From: Labyrinthula sp. Ha
Taxonomy: Eukaryota > Sar > Bigyra > Labyrinthulida > Labyrinthulaceae
NCBI GenBank assembly: GCA_015227615.1
Contig: JAALGZ010000018.1
Span: forward strand, 558,001-622,000
Reading direction: 5' to 3'
DNA length: 64,000 nt
A model generated the notes under the pieces. It saw only the letters and a list, made by a program, of their open reading frames with translations, searched no databases and was not told the origin of the DNA. The number at the start of each line of letters is the position of its first letter. Position 1 is the first letter of the stretch. Both the position numbers and the translations under genes were made by a program. This document shows positions 29,317 through 38,369 of this stretch, piece after piece.

Positions 29317-32300
29317 CTAGATTTTACTATTGTAAAATAATTATCATCAACTTGATCCTCACTTTTTTCACCTGCTGTTTCTTCAACCTGCCCAAGGGGC
29401 TTAATATTGGATCTTTTCGCCAGGTACTTGTATGTTGACTTCATGTCTAATCTTACGGCTCTTAAAGGGAAGCGATTTGGATAGTATGTCAATTCACTAA
29501 GCTCGTAACTGTTTCCGTCTTCGCCTTTTCTTGTAAGCACCAAAGGGGGTAAGAAATAATGGGAAAGCTTCGGTATCTTTATTAATTGCACTGACGGAAA
29601 AAGAATGTTCAGAAAAACATTCTTGACACAAAACACATAAGCTGAGATCAAAGCTTGAAGCCATAGGCTGACAGTTGCATATAAGATTTGAAAAAGCAAC
29701 AACAAGATGCCAAATATTCGTATTATCACTTGAACGCAAATATTTTCCTCAATCTTCCACTCAACTTTCTCAAAAAAAACATAGATCCCACCGAAAAGTA
29801 TGCTAACACAACCAACCATGATAGAAAGTGTAACTCCAAGAATATATAACAGGAATGCGGGAACGTAGAGCACAATTTCAAAGAGCATAACCATATAAAG
29901 GCCAATAAGCTCAACAACACTAGAAAAAGGGTAAGTCCCATTAAGTTCATTCTCTAAGGTTACCTGAAAAATAATGGCTGCAGTGTACAATACACCACTT
30001 CGCTGGGCTTCTGTCGTCCTTAGCGAACCAAATAAGGGATTTAGGTATCGTTCACCAGCTGAAAACTCGTTTAACAAGCCCGGAAATGCTCGACGTTCAG
30101 ACGTTTGGTGTCCATTGAACAAACCATAACTATTACTAGACAGTCTTTCCTTTACTTGTCTAGGCTCAACCCGTAGTAAACTCCTTAGTACTACACTTCG
30201 ATGGAATCCTTCCTTCTTAGAGATAAGAAAGTAGGTGCTGCTCAACTTCATAGTTATGTGATTTAGTGATAGATAAAATGAAGTTAAATAGTTTATCAAA
30301 GGCTTTGACTCAGTCTGCATTCCATTAGAATTTTCTGAACCAGGCTGCGTTTCATGTTTAGACAATATGCTGACACAGAGCAAAATCCATTTTCGGCAAC
30401 CACCACATAAACCTGGCGAGCAACAAATGAGTGCCCAAAAAGAGACAACGAAATAGAGCTCATAAGCATAAGAAAATAACTCTGCGCAGGTTGGACAAGG
30501 TTTAACAACATCTAAAATCTTTTCCTCATTAGTAGCTCTGTCATAAAGGTACATAACCGTAAGAATAAGAGGTGAAAGTGAGACCACTAACGAAAAGATA
30601 AACCAGAGCACACCAGTACTGAATCTTTTTTTTGTTTCTAACCAATGTACTCCAACCCAACCTCCAGATGGTCCATATTGGAAAGAAAAAAATAACCCGC
30701 TAACTACAGCCAAAGGGTTCAACCATATTCGCCCCACTGCCGTTGGTAATAAACCCAAAGGTAAGAGAAAAAATGCCCAAGGGATCTCAAAGAACAAAAG
30801 TAAAACTGTTGATATAACAATCCACGCGGAGGTGAACCCTGCAAAAAACTCACTTATTGATAGATCAAAGTCGCTGTGCGTAATTTCTTCAGTGTCACTG
30901 TTAGTAGATGATGTTTCCTCTTCCTTTTTATGTGGGGATAATTTCAAGTTCCGCCAGGTTTCCCCTTCAGATTTAAAACGCGCTTTTACATCTAGATCTT
31001 CATTTAAATTTCCATGAATTATTAGATCTGAATATTTATTCCAAAACTCTAACGAAATTTCAGAAGACACTTTCTCAGCTATATGTTTGGTGTAAATTAA
31101 TATAATTTTATGGGAACGAATGTCATGATTGTCACTGTCCCTCTCTAATACTAAACTTTCTTGCTTGCCATTCTCAGTTGCATCTTTGAAATGTATTACT
31201 ATCATAAGACAGAACCCAATCATAAAGAAAAAAATAACAGCCGCCAGTAAAAGGTTTTGAAACCGTAGCCTCTCAGTCTCATTTTTTGCTTGGACTTCCC
31301 CTGATAGACTGTTTGTTTGAGTACTCATTGTCACCTCAATTTCGTACCAAATTAAAAACACCAGACCTATCATAAAAGCAATTGAGGCTGAAACATATTT
31401 CCGCACATTCTCCATAAAACTACCTTTCTTTGAGCTTAAGCTCTTTTCCTTTGAAACTCTTGAAATTTGATGGTTTGATTTTGTCAGATTTGACTCCTTC
31501 CTTATTTGCTCAGGTTCATTCGAAACGGCATGGTTTGATTTTTGACCGGAGCCTCCCTTTGAGCTTCCAGCCACAGACTCAGGAGGAGCACTAGGCTCAA
31601 CTTTTACCTGTAAGCTTTCCTGAGTTGACAATTTTTCTAACGGCGCATGAGATTTTTCGGAATCAGTCTTTTCTTTTCGTCGTCGGCGTAGAGTAGAATA
31701 GGACCATGACTTTTGCAATGCACTATTTCCACCAGTCCGCATTGACAGCATTTTCAAAGAGAAGGGCTTCTTGGGAGGTGGACCATCTCCATCGTTTCCG
31801 TCAGGTGCGTTTTCCCTCCCTTGAACCTCATCATTACCACTTTCTTCAAGTGAAACTTTTTTCTTGTCTATATGGCCACTGCTCCGAGGTGTATGCGAGG
31901 TAGATGCCAATTGGGTTCCTTTTGAAATCGTGGAGAATTCAGACACACTAGTAGAAGTAGAAGCAACGCTACCAACATCTTCCCTATCCATATTAATTCG
32001 AGTGGTCTTAGTTACAACAGCAATGACACCACGCTTGGCCTTCGTACCTTCTTCGTCCTGAATCTTTTTACCAACTATGATATACGTGACATCATCTTTA
32101 TAGTAGGCAGGAGAGTAACGCCCAAAGTACGTATCAAGTGGCATAACTTGAAATAAATCAGCAAGATCTGTCGATGTAGTGTCAAGAAAGTATGTGGAAC
32201 AAACTAGATCATCATACAGAAGAAGCTTCTCCGTTTTACTCTCAAAGGTAATTTTATTGTGAAGGTCAATGATCACCCTTCCGACTTCATTATCTCCCCT

Positions 32301-33875
32301 TTCAAAGAACCTTTCTGCAGACTTGTTATGACTAGGAGCCTTAAGGCTTGTTGGTACGGAATGATGCTCGAGAAGTTCTACATTGGTGCTAACAAGAAAA
32401 GAATCTGGAACAAGATGCGGTAGGCCTTCATAAGCACTTACATATTCCGCTACATTTAACTCTTCAAGTTGTGCACTTTGCTTATCCACGATATTTACCA
32501 AATAAAGTGAATCACCCGTAGCAAAGGCTTCAGAACCAAATGACAGAGAACGCCCAACCCACCGCAGGGTTTCGTATGTGGTTTCTATTGAAGGAATATT
32601 TTCATAATTTTGAGCCAAGTTGTTATAATAAAGTTGAATCCAGTTATCCTCCTCATACTGAGGGCTTTCACTAGATTTAATCAAGGCATGGCGAAGACCT
32701 TCTTCAAAAAAACAAGTTTCACCTGGTTTGAATGCAGGACTACATGTTGAATGTATGGCCCAATCAACAAAAGCTTTGTATAATGGTAACCTTTTCTCAG
32801 TGTAATCATCTGATAATATATTAATGCAAAGTTTTTCTCGCATTCTTTGTATAAAATCTTCTTCATCCTCCTCGGGCGGCAGGATGACCACATCTTCATA
32901 AGCCTGAAGCGGCTGATCAACCATATCAGTAAAGTAGAATACTCTGAATCTAACCATCACTTCTCGACGAACAGGTTCCGGAGAATGCATAAGTTGGTTT
33001 CTCTTTTTTTCTTCAGTCAATGTTGGCTTACTAATTTTATCGTTGGTTGGCTTCATTAGTGCTTGAAGACTCGTCGTCTTAACAGATTGAACCGTCTGCG
33101 GAACTGAGTTAGTTTTCTTTCTCGATCCCCCTCCATGCGATTTAGTATTTACAGAAGATATTTTTTTACTGCCTGCATGTTTATCGCCGATTTTTGAACC
33201 ACTATTCTTACTACTGACAATGCTCCCTGTATTTATCTTCTTCTCTTCTATTTTACGTTCAACATCTTCTACTGTAGGTTTTTCTCTATCACTTCGAATG
33301 AAATCAGAAAAAAAATCATTCTTATCCTCTTTTGTAAGTCCTTTCGAGGAAGTGCGTTTTGACTCAGAAGGGCTAAGTACTTTAGTAAGATTTTCGGCAA
33401 CATCTGCGTCTTGACTTCTAGATAAACGCTCCCTAATAGATTCATGTGCAGGATTAGACACTTCCCTTTCCTTATTAATTATACTTATATTGGCTACAGA
33501 TTCCTGATCCTGAGCTTCAACACCAAGTGTTTTCAAGCGTGCCAAATTTTGCGAGTCTTGATGAAACTTTGCATTTTGTAGTTGAGTCCTTGATGACTTA
33601 GAGGATTTCTCACTGGAAGCTTTAATACCTGCTAAGAAATTACTTAGCTTTGAATGCCTGCTATTATGGTCTTCGGATTTTTGCGAAGTATTCTCTGGAA
33701 CATCTACTTCCACTTCAACAACTTTTTCTTTTGCTGCAACTGACTTGCCCCCATCAACTACAACTTCTTTCTTTTCAGAACGTTTTTCATTATTTTCTGA
33801 ATTATTAAGCTCTGATTTAACTTCTACAACAGATTTTTCATCATTCCTAGAATTCTTTGAGTTTTTTTCACTCAT
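29313..33875 (-). CDS. large novel multi-pass membrane protein, 1520 aa
   Basis: Intronless frame from ATG at 33875. Residues 1-290 are low-complexity, rich in Ser, Lys and Glu (many KSS/KNS words), so probably disordered. A folded soluble region follows (about 300-600; starts REVMVRFRVFYFTDMVDQPL), then a second charged, Ser-rich linker. Hydrophobic segments lie near 825-848, 872-893, 1012-1045, 1084-1110, 1130-1150, 1320-1367 and 1380-1417, giving perhaps eight to ten membrane passes. Cys-rich CCSPGLCGGC sits after the fifth block. I recognise no family. It shares a 110-bp divergent promoter with the 410-residue gene and its stop codon overlaps that of the ankyrin membrane protein. A physical partnership of the two membrane proteins is speculation. 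Confidence 0.75.
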   Translation of the reverse strand: MSEKNSKNSRNDEKSVVEVKSELNNSENNEKRSEKKEVVVDGGKSVAAKEKVVEVEVDVPENTSQKSEDHNSRHSKLSNFLAGIKASSEKSSKSSRTQLQNAKFHQDSQNLARLKTLGVEAQDQESVANISIINKEREVSNPAHESIRERLSRSQDADVAENLTKVLSPSESKRTSSKGLTKEDKNDFFSDFIRSDREKPTVEDVERKIEEKKINTGSIVSSKNSGSKIGDKHAGSKKISSVNTKSHGGGSRKKTNSVPQTVQSVKTTSLQALMKPTNDKISKPTLTEEKKRNQLMHSPEPVRREVMVRFRVFYFTDMVDQPLQAYEDVVILPPEEDEEDFIQRMREKLCINILSDDYTEKRLPLYKAFVDWAIHSTCSPAFKPGETCFFEEGLRHALIKSSESPQYEEDNWIQLYYNNLAQNYENIPSIETTYETLRWVGRSLSFGSEAFATGDSLYLVNIVDKQSAQLEELNVAEYVSAYEGLPHLVPDSFLVSTNVELLEHHSVPTSLKAPSHNKSAERFFERGDNEVGRVIIDLHNKITFESKTEKLLLYDDLVCSTYFLDTTSTDLADLFQVMPLDTYFGRYSPAYYKDDVTYIIVGKKIQDEEGTKAKRGVIAVVTKTTRINMDREDVGSVASTSTSVSEFSTISKGTQLASTSHTPRSSGHIDKKKVSLEESGNDEVQGRENAPDGNDGDGPPPKKPFSLKMLSMRTGGNSALQKSWSYSTLRRRRKEKTDSEKSHAPLEKLSTQESLQVKVEPSAPPESVAGSSKGGSGQKSNHAVSNEPEQIRKESNLTKSNHQISRVSKEKSLSSKKGSFMENVRKYVSASIAFMIGLVFLIWYEIEVTMSTQTNSLSGEVQAKNETERLRFQNLLLAAVIFFFMIGFCLMIVIHFKDATENGKQESLVLERDSDNHDIRSHKIILIYTKHIAEKVSSEISLEFWNKYSDLIIHGNLNEDLDVKARFKSEGETWRNLKLSPHKKEEETSSTNSDTEEITHSDFDLSISEFFAGFTSAWIVISTVLLLFFEIPWAFFLLPLGLLPTAVGRIWLNPLAVVSGLFFSFQYGPSGGWVGVHWLETKKRFSTGVLWFIFSLVVSLSPLILTVMYLYDRATNEEKILDVVKPCPTCAELFSYAYELYFVVSFWALICCSPGLCGGCRKWILLCVSILSKHETQPGSENSNGMQTESKPLINYLTSFYLSLNHITMKLSSTYFLISKKEGFHRSVVLRSLLRVEPRQVKERLSSNSYGLFNGHQTSERRAFPGLLNEFSAGERYLNPLFGSLRTTEAQRSGVLYTAAIIFQVTLENELNGTYPFSSVVELIGLYMVMLFEIVLYVPAFLLYILGVTLSIMVGCVSILFGGIYVFFEKVEWKIEENICVQVIIRIFGILLLLFQILYATVSLWLQALISAYVFCVKNVFLNILFPSVQLIKIPKLSHYFLPPLVLTRKGEDGNSYELSELTYYPNRFPLRAVRLDMKSTYKYLAKRSNIKPLGQVEETAGEKSEDQVDDNYFTIVKSS

Positions 33876-33985
33876 TGCAATTAAGTAAGAATGTTGTTGA
33901 AAACATGTCTGAAAAATATATGTCCTTTTTGGCCAACAAAGATATTTTCTCGAAGTAACCGTTCAACAAAAATGAAAAACCAATA
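33876..33985. promoter_or_regulatory. 110-bp divergent promoter with a minimal uORF
   Basis: Separates the start codons of the 1520-aa gene (minus) and the 410-aa gene (plus). Contains GTAACCGTTCAAC (MYB-like CCGTT core). A five-codon reading frame, ATG AAA AAC CAA TAA, runs 33972-33986 and its last base is the first base of the main ATG (TAATG). Confidence 0.5.
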
Positions 33986-35218
33986 ATGCAAACAGAGATG
34001 AATGTCAGCAGAGAATTATCACGTGAGTTTGTTAGGAACCTAAATATTCAAGGAAGCACTCGAGCTTCGCAGCAGATATACCATGATCTACTAAAAGCTA
34101 CCAGCAGTACTTTTTGGTTAAGAGTTTTGGAAACGGTGAACCGGGAACGTTTTCTGGATGCTAACTTTTTTCTCAATCACCAAGACTCAGAAAATGAGGG
34201 AAAGGGACTAAATTACATCTTGAAGGACTCAGAACATTTCAATAATGCCCTTGATGAAGGAATTGAAGTTTCATGTCCTAACGATCTTGACAAGCTGGAA
34301 GAGCAAACTGGCTGCAACCTGGGGCATCTAAGCACGAAAGCAGAGTCAGACAGTGTAAAATCTTCTTCAATTATTCTTTCTATAAAGCAATATGAAAAAC
34401 CCGACCTACAAGATAACATTTCTCATGTCAATACTTTCGATAATAATGGAAGCAACCCACCCACTTCATCATCAAGTGCAGAAAAAGACAACTCTTTTGA
34501 ACTCATTTATACAGAGAGTAACGCTCGAAATGTTTTTGTTGGTGAATTTGATAATGCATCATCGGGAGTGGTTCAACAAATTATTGTTAGAAATCGGAAG
34601 AAACAAACTGGAAAGGGCCCGAGTAGAACTAAATTAAGAAAAAACAAGGAAAATATGTCAGTGAAACAGAATAAAAATGTTGGTGAATTTAAATATCTTC
34701 CTTCAACCAGCTCTATTAAATCGCCATATAAAAATAAAAAGATAAAATATTTAGTAAAACCAAGGAGGAAAAACAATGATGTCAAACAAGGCTGGAGGGG
34801 AGGAAAAGCTATCTCTTCCCCATTTCTTGTAGATTTAGTTGCTGAAAACGAAAGACTTGAAGAAGAACGAAAAATTGTAGCAAAAAGCATGTCACGTAAG
34901 AGGAATCAAATATTGAAACGAGAGAATATGTTGAAGCGAAATTTGACAAAAGAAGCTCTTATGGAAACCACTGATCTAAATCTATTGAGAGTTGAAAAAA
35001 GAAGACTATTACTCGATGAGAGAAAACTTAAAGCTGAAATTTTTATCGAAAAATCGAAGAATTCTAGAACAGGTTCAATTATACGTGCATTAAGAGCTGA
35101 AAGGCGGCGAAAGGAGAAGAAACGGCGATGGAGGTATCAGTTGGAGCAAACTCGGCGTGATGAAATTTCGGACATCGAGCTCTTGGCACTTAAACATAAG
35201 CATGGACTTGTAGACTGA
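33986..35218 (+). CDS. hypothetical basic coiled-coil protein, 410 aa
   Basis: Intronless and unrecognised. The N-terminal 80 residues look folded (REFVRNLNIQG, STFWLRVLETVNRERFLDANFF). The middle (about 90-270) is low-complexity, Ser/Asn/Lys-rich, with basic clusters (RNRKKQTGKGPSRTKLRKNK, KSPYKNKKIKYL) that could serve as nuclear signals. Residues about 285-400 are a highly charged coiled coil (VAENERLEEERKIVAKSM, RAERRRKEKKRRWRYQLEQ). The composition suggests a nuclear, nucleolar or cytoskeletal structural role, but no function is assigned. A short uORF overlaps the start codon. Confidence 0.7.
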   Translation: MQTEMNVSRELSREFVRNLNIQGSTRASQQIYHDLLKATSSTFWLRVLETVNRERFLDANFFLNHQDSENEGKGLNYILKDSEHFNNALDEGIEVSCPNDLDKLEEQTGCNLGHLSTKAESDSVKSSSIILSIKQYEKPDLQDNISHVNTFDNNGSNPPTSSSSAEKDNSFELIYTESNARNVFVGEFDNASSGVVQQIIVRNRKKQTGKGPSRTKLRKNKENMSVKQNKNVGEFKYLPSTSSIKSPYKNKKIKYLVKPRRKNNDVKQGWRGGKAISSPFLVDLVAENERLEEERKIVAKSMSRKRNQILKRENMLKRNLTKEALMETTDLNLLRVEKRRLLLDERKLKAEIFIEKSKNSRTGSIIRALRAERRRKEKKRRWRYQLEQTRRDEISDIELLALKHKHGLVD

Positions 35219-35835
35219 AGGCTTTAGTTTTCACTTAAAAACTATCTATACTAGTATTTTGAAACTTTGTCCCTGTTTTGTTTACATATTATCAGGTGAA
35301 TAATAGTTCAGTTATAATTATAGGACTAAGTGTCAAGACTCTATTTACTCCCTAGTAGGAAAGAATTCTTATTTCTTACTCGATAGATTGAACGCATGGG
35401 TTTAGCCATTAATCCTAATGATAAATTAATTTAGGCGCATAACACTGTCTCTGCTATAAAATTTAAGTCAATTTAGGTTCAAAGTTTTATGTTAACCACA
35501 AGAACAAGTAAAAAGGGATATAGATAAAACAAGAAATGGTTCTAGTTTCTCTTGAGTTAGTCCTCAGAAGTCCTCACACAACAAACAAAAAATATTACGA
35601 GGGAAATTTGTGGGTTTGAGTGACATTAAATTTATATTTTTAGAAAAAAGATTATAGTTCTGAACTTTTTACGTACTGTATAGACATTAAAGCAGTTTCC
35701 CCAGGAGCATTCACTATTTGGCATCTTTCAGTATCACCTCGGAGCAGTGACCTAAGATCACCTCTAGATAGTGTGTTTATGAATTTTTTTCATTACAGAA
35801 GGGATAAAAAAACTTTCAGAGTACATTAAACCAAG

Positions 35836-35910
35836 AATAAGACTCGAACTTACTGTCACTCTAGCTTTATAGCCAACAGAATATTAGCCTCTACCACAAT
35901 AACTAATTAT
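35836..35910 (-). other. tRNA-like relic (tRNA pseudogene or SINE head)
   Basis: On the minus strand: an A-box-like TTGTGGTAGAGGCTAAT, an anticodon-arm-like TTGGC-TATAAA-GCTAG (six-base loop instead of seven), and a T arm GTAAG-TTCGAGT-CTTAT with a good B box. No acceptor stem pairs, so it is unlikely to be a functional tRNA. Confidence 0.4.
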
Positions 35911-35933
35911 TTTATTTAGTGTATATCTGCTCC

Positions 35934-36312
35934 GAATGAATTACCGAGCAGTCAGGAAATAGGAAGTGAGGCGAAGATGCTAACAAGGACATTAGGCTTA
36001 GAAAGTGACTTAATTAAACCTTCCTTTCAAGACGTGTATATCAATCCAAAGTCGAAAAATCGCAAGGGGCTTTGAATAAAAACCAACAAATTTCTTCTAT
36101 ACTTATATAAAGTTCTAATCTACTCAGATTACAATTCCTAAGTCAGTATGTTCGCAAAAATAGTTTGTCTGCAATGTTTCATAGTTTCCTGTTAGCTTTT
36201 GGTTATTTTTTGTTGTCTTGTATGAAAGATTCTGTCGCAAGATTGGTTATACCTTAATTTCCTAAAATATCTACTTACTCTTATCACTATGCTATTTGCC
36301 ACTATTGAAGAC
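35934..36312 (+). repeat. dispersed degenerate repeat, copy B
   Basis: Partner of 11636-12010 over its full length in the same orientation, with shared blocks at both ends and in the middle (see copy A). The copies have diverged heavily. No target duplication could be picked out. Confidence 0.6.
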
Positions 36313-37302
36313 AATTTTTTTGGGGGCTTACTTGGAGGTTGGAAACCTTTCGGTCTTGCAAGAAGGACATAATTGACCCAAAGCCCTTTCTTGCGTCGTG
36401 TGGAACTTGAACCCACTAAATCAACCCCCGGAACGTTTTCTTACCGTGACACTGAAAACATGAGCTCCTAATACTCCACGGAGCCAGACAATCAAAGCTA
36501 AGTTGCCTTACCTAAAAGGCCTTGACGACTTGGGGTATTTAAGACAGTTGATAACCAATTGAATATAAGCATGACCCAAGTACTTCACCGAATCACTATG
36601 AAGCATTAAAATGTGTTAATGCTTTCTTTCTTAATGATATAAAATAATCGTATGGGTTTTACGTTCCTAAGGCGACCAAGTATGTTAGTGAGTTTTTCTG
36701 CGTAAGGGAATCTTCTGATATAAGGTTTCTTGAGAGTTCACTTGATTCTGTAACCCTAATTGTTGCGTACGGAAGAGCCACTTCGACAAATACTCTATGA
36801 TAGCTCGTGAAATAATTATCGGGGATAACGAATCCGCTTCTACTACTTATCTCCTTTTATCACTGTAGATCCTTTCAGCATTTCTTATAAAGTGGTTTCA
36901 TTCTGAAGTTAGTATTGATTTGCTGGAAGTTTTAGCGAAAATTTAATTCTTATTTCAACAACAGGATGAGTCCAAGCTGTTTAAGGCTTCTCTCAGTGTT
37001 AATCCTAATGCATTCTAATAGCTGGTTTCAAATCAATTAGAACTGAGAGTCCAATTTCTACAGGTAGAACCTTAGGCATAAACGAACAACAATATGTACA
37101 TTAAAAATTGGGTCTATCAGGAACTCTTTATTTAGATTTATTCATATCTTTTACTCTCAAAAGTATTTTTTATTATTTTAATAATTCTTATAAAGAAATG
37201 ACAAGACTATTTCTATTAGCATACTACAAATCTGAAGAATTTTGTTGGGATTTTATCTTATATTCTTCAGAACTTGTTTCACCGATATTTAACCGACAGC
37301 AT

Positions 37303-37353
37303 ATGTGTCTTTTTTGGACACAAAAAATAAAAATTCGGCAAAGAGAACAATGA
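37303..37353 (+). promoter_or_regulatory. upstream ORF overlapping the start of the next gene
   Basis: ATG at 37303 opens 16 codons ending in TGA at 37351-37353, which overlaps the main ATG at 37350 (ATGA). If the transcript includes it, translation of the membrane protein would depend on leaky scanning or reinitiation. The transcription start is unknown. Confidence 0.35.
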
Positions 37354-38330
37354 AAACTGCCAAGTATTTTGTTATGTATTCCACACTCCTTGTATTCGTC
37401 AACGCACAGGAAAATGACTCCAATGATAGTGATAACTTTCTCTCTGATATATCTACACCAATATTAGCGGGTATTGTTGCAGCGTTGTTCATTTGTCTTT
37501 GTGGAGTTTCTTTCTGTATTTTCTCAAAGTGCTCCGGTGGGTCAACTGCACGTAAAACTTATGACATTGAAGATCCATCACCTACTTCTCCGAATGCATC
37601 AAGCGTTCAAGGATCAACTCTTGCAAGATCTTTTGTTCCGTCTGTATTGAAAAACGACAAGTCCGAGAACGAAAAACGAAGGGCAAATGGAGTTCCTCAA
37701 AGTCCAAGTCAATCCTTTGGCAATATAGCTCTGCAAAATAATAATATAACCCAGTATAGTAATGAAAAAGAAAATAGTGTTCTCTCACGTGTTTCTGTGG
37801 ATAGATCTCAGGTAAGTGAATCTCCAGTGGCGAATACAACGTTGGCTAGAAGGAAGCAGAGAGGTTTGTCCTATGGTAGATTAGACACAAGAACTCAAGA
37901 AAGAATACAATCTGTTCGTCTTCAAGCAGAAGAAGGTGGTTTAACACCTTTTAAGGTTCTTCAACAGCAAGCACCAAATCCTATGGCTGAAGAGGTGAAT
38001 CACAACGAGCAGCCGCAATCTCCAGAACCCAAAGATAAAGAAGCGATAAAGCAGAGGATGAAGAGGATTGCAGAAAGAGCAGGTGGTGGAGGAATATATG
38101 CAACAGGAGGAAAAACTGCTTCATTTGGAGGAGAGATTATTGAAGGGTTTACCAGAAACAGGGAAAAGAGAGTGCAGACATTTAAGCCTGATGCGTACAA
38201 AGCGCAGATAGGAAATCTTCAAGAAAAGAAGCCACCTGTAAAGAAAGAAAAGGCTAAAGCTGCTCCTCCTGGTAAGAATAAGCTGCAAGCGTTTCTGGAT
38301 GACAGTAAAGAAGTTGAGGGCTTGCTTTGA
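37350..38330 (+). CDS. single-pass (type I) membrane protein, 326 aa
   Basis: ATG at 37350 is chosen over an upstream GTG frame because it gives a textbook signal peptide: MKTAKYFVMYSTLLVFVNA, with likely cleavage before QENDSNDSD. A very short acidic outer segment of about 16 residues is followed by one transmembrane helix (TPILAGIVAALFICLCGVSF, about 36-57) and a cytosolic Cys-containing juxtamembrane IFSKC. The remaining 265 residues are cytosolic, Ser/Pro-rich then basic, with RMKRIAERAGGGGIYATGGK near 230-250 and a lysine-rich end. The form suggests a small membrane adaptor. I do not recognise the family. It converges with the F-box gene with 39 bp between stops. Confidence 0.75.
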   Translation: MKTAKYFVMYSTLLVFVNAQENDSNDSDNFLSDISTPILAGIVAALFICLCGVSFCIFSKCSGGSTARKTYDIEDPSPTSPNASSVQGSTLARSFVPSVLKNDKSENEKRRANGVPQSPSQSFGNIALQNNNITQYSNEKENSVLSRVSVDRSQVSESPVANTTLARRKQRGLSYGRLDTRTQERIQSVRLQAEEGGLTPFKVLQQQAPNPMAEEVNHNEQPQSPEPKDKEAIKQRMKRIAERAGGGGIYATGGKTASFGGEIIEGFTRNREKRVQTFKPDAYKAQIGNLQEKKPPVKKEKAKAAPPGKNKLQAFLDDSKEVEGLL

Positions 38331-38369
38331 TATATTTGTTTGTTAGTCAGCTTAAGTCGTTCAGATCAA

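Larger units (their letters stand above)
35219..37302. other. non-coding stretch, 2.1 kb
   Basis: Contains the tRNA-like relic at 35836-35910, copy B of the dispersed repeat (35934-36312), and another GGTTCAAGTTCC B-box-like word on the minus strand near 36402-36413. No protein gene is seen before the uORF at 37303. Confidence 0.5.
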
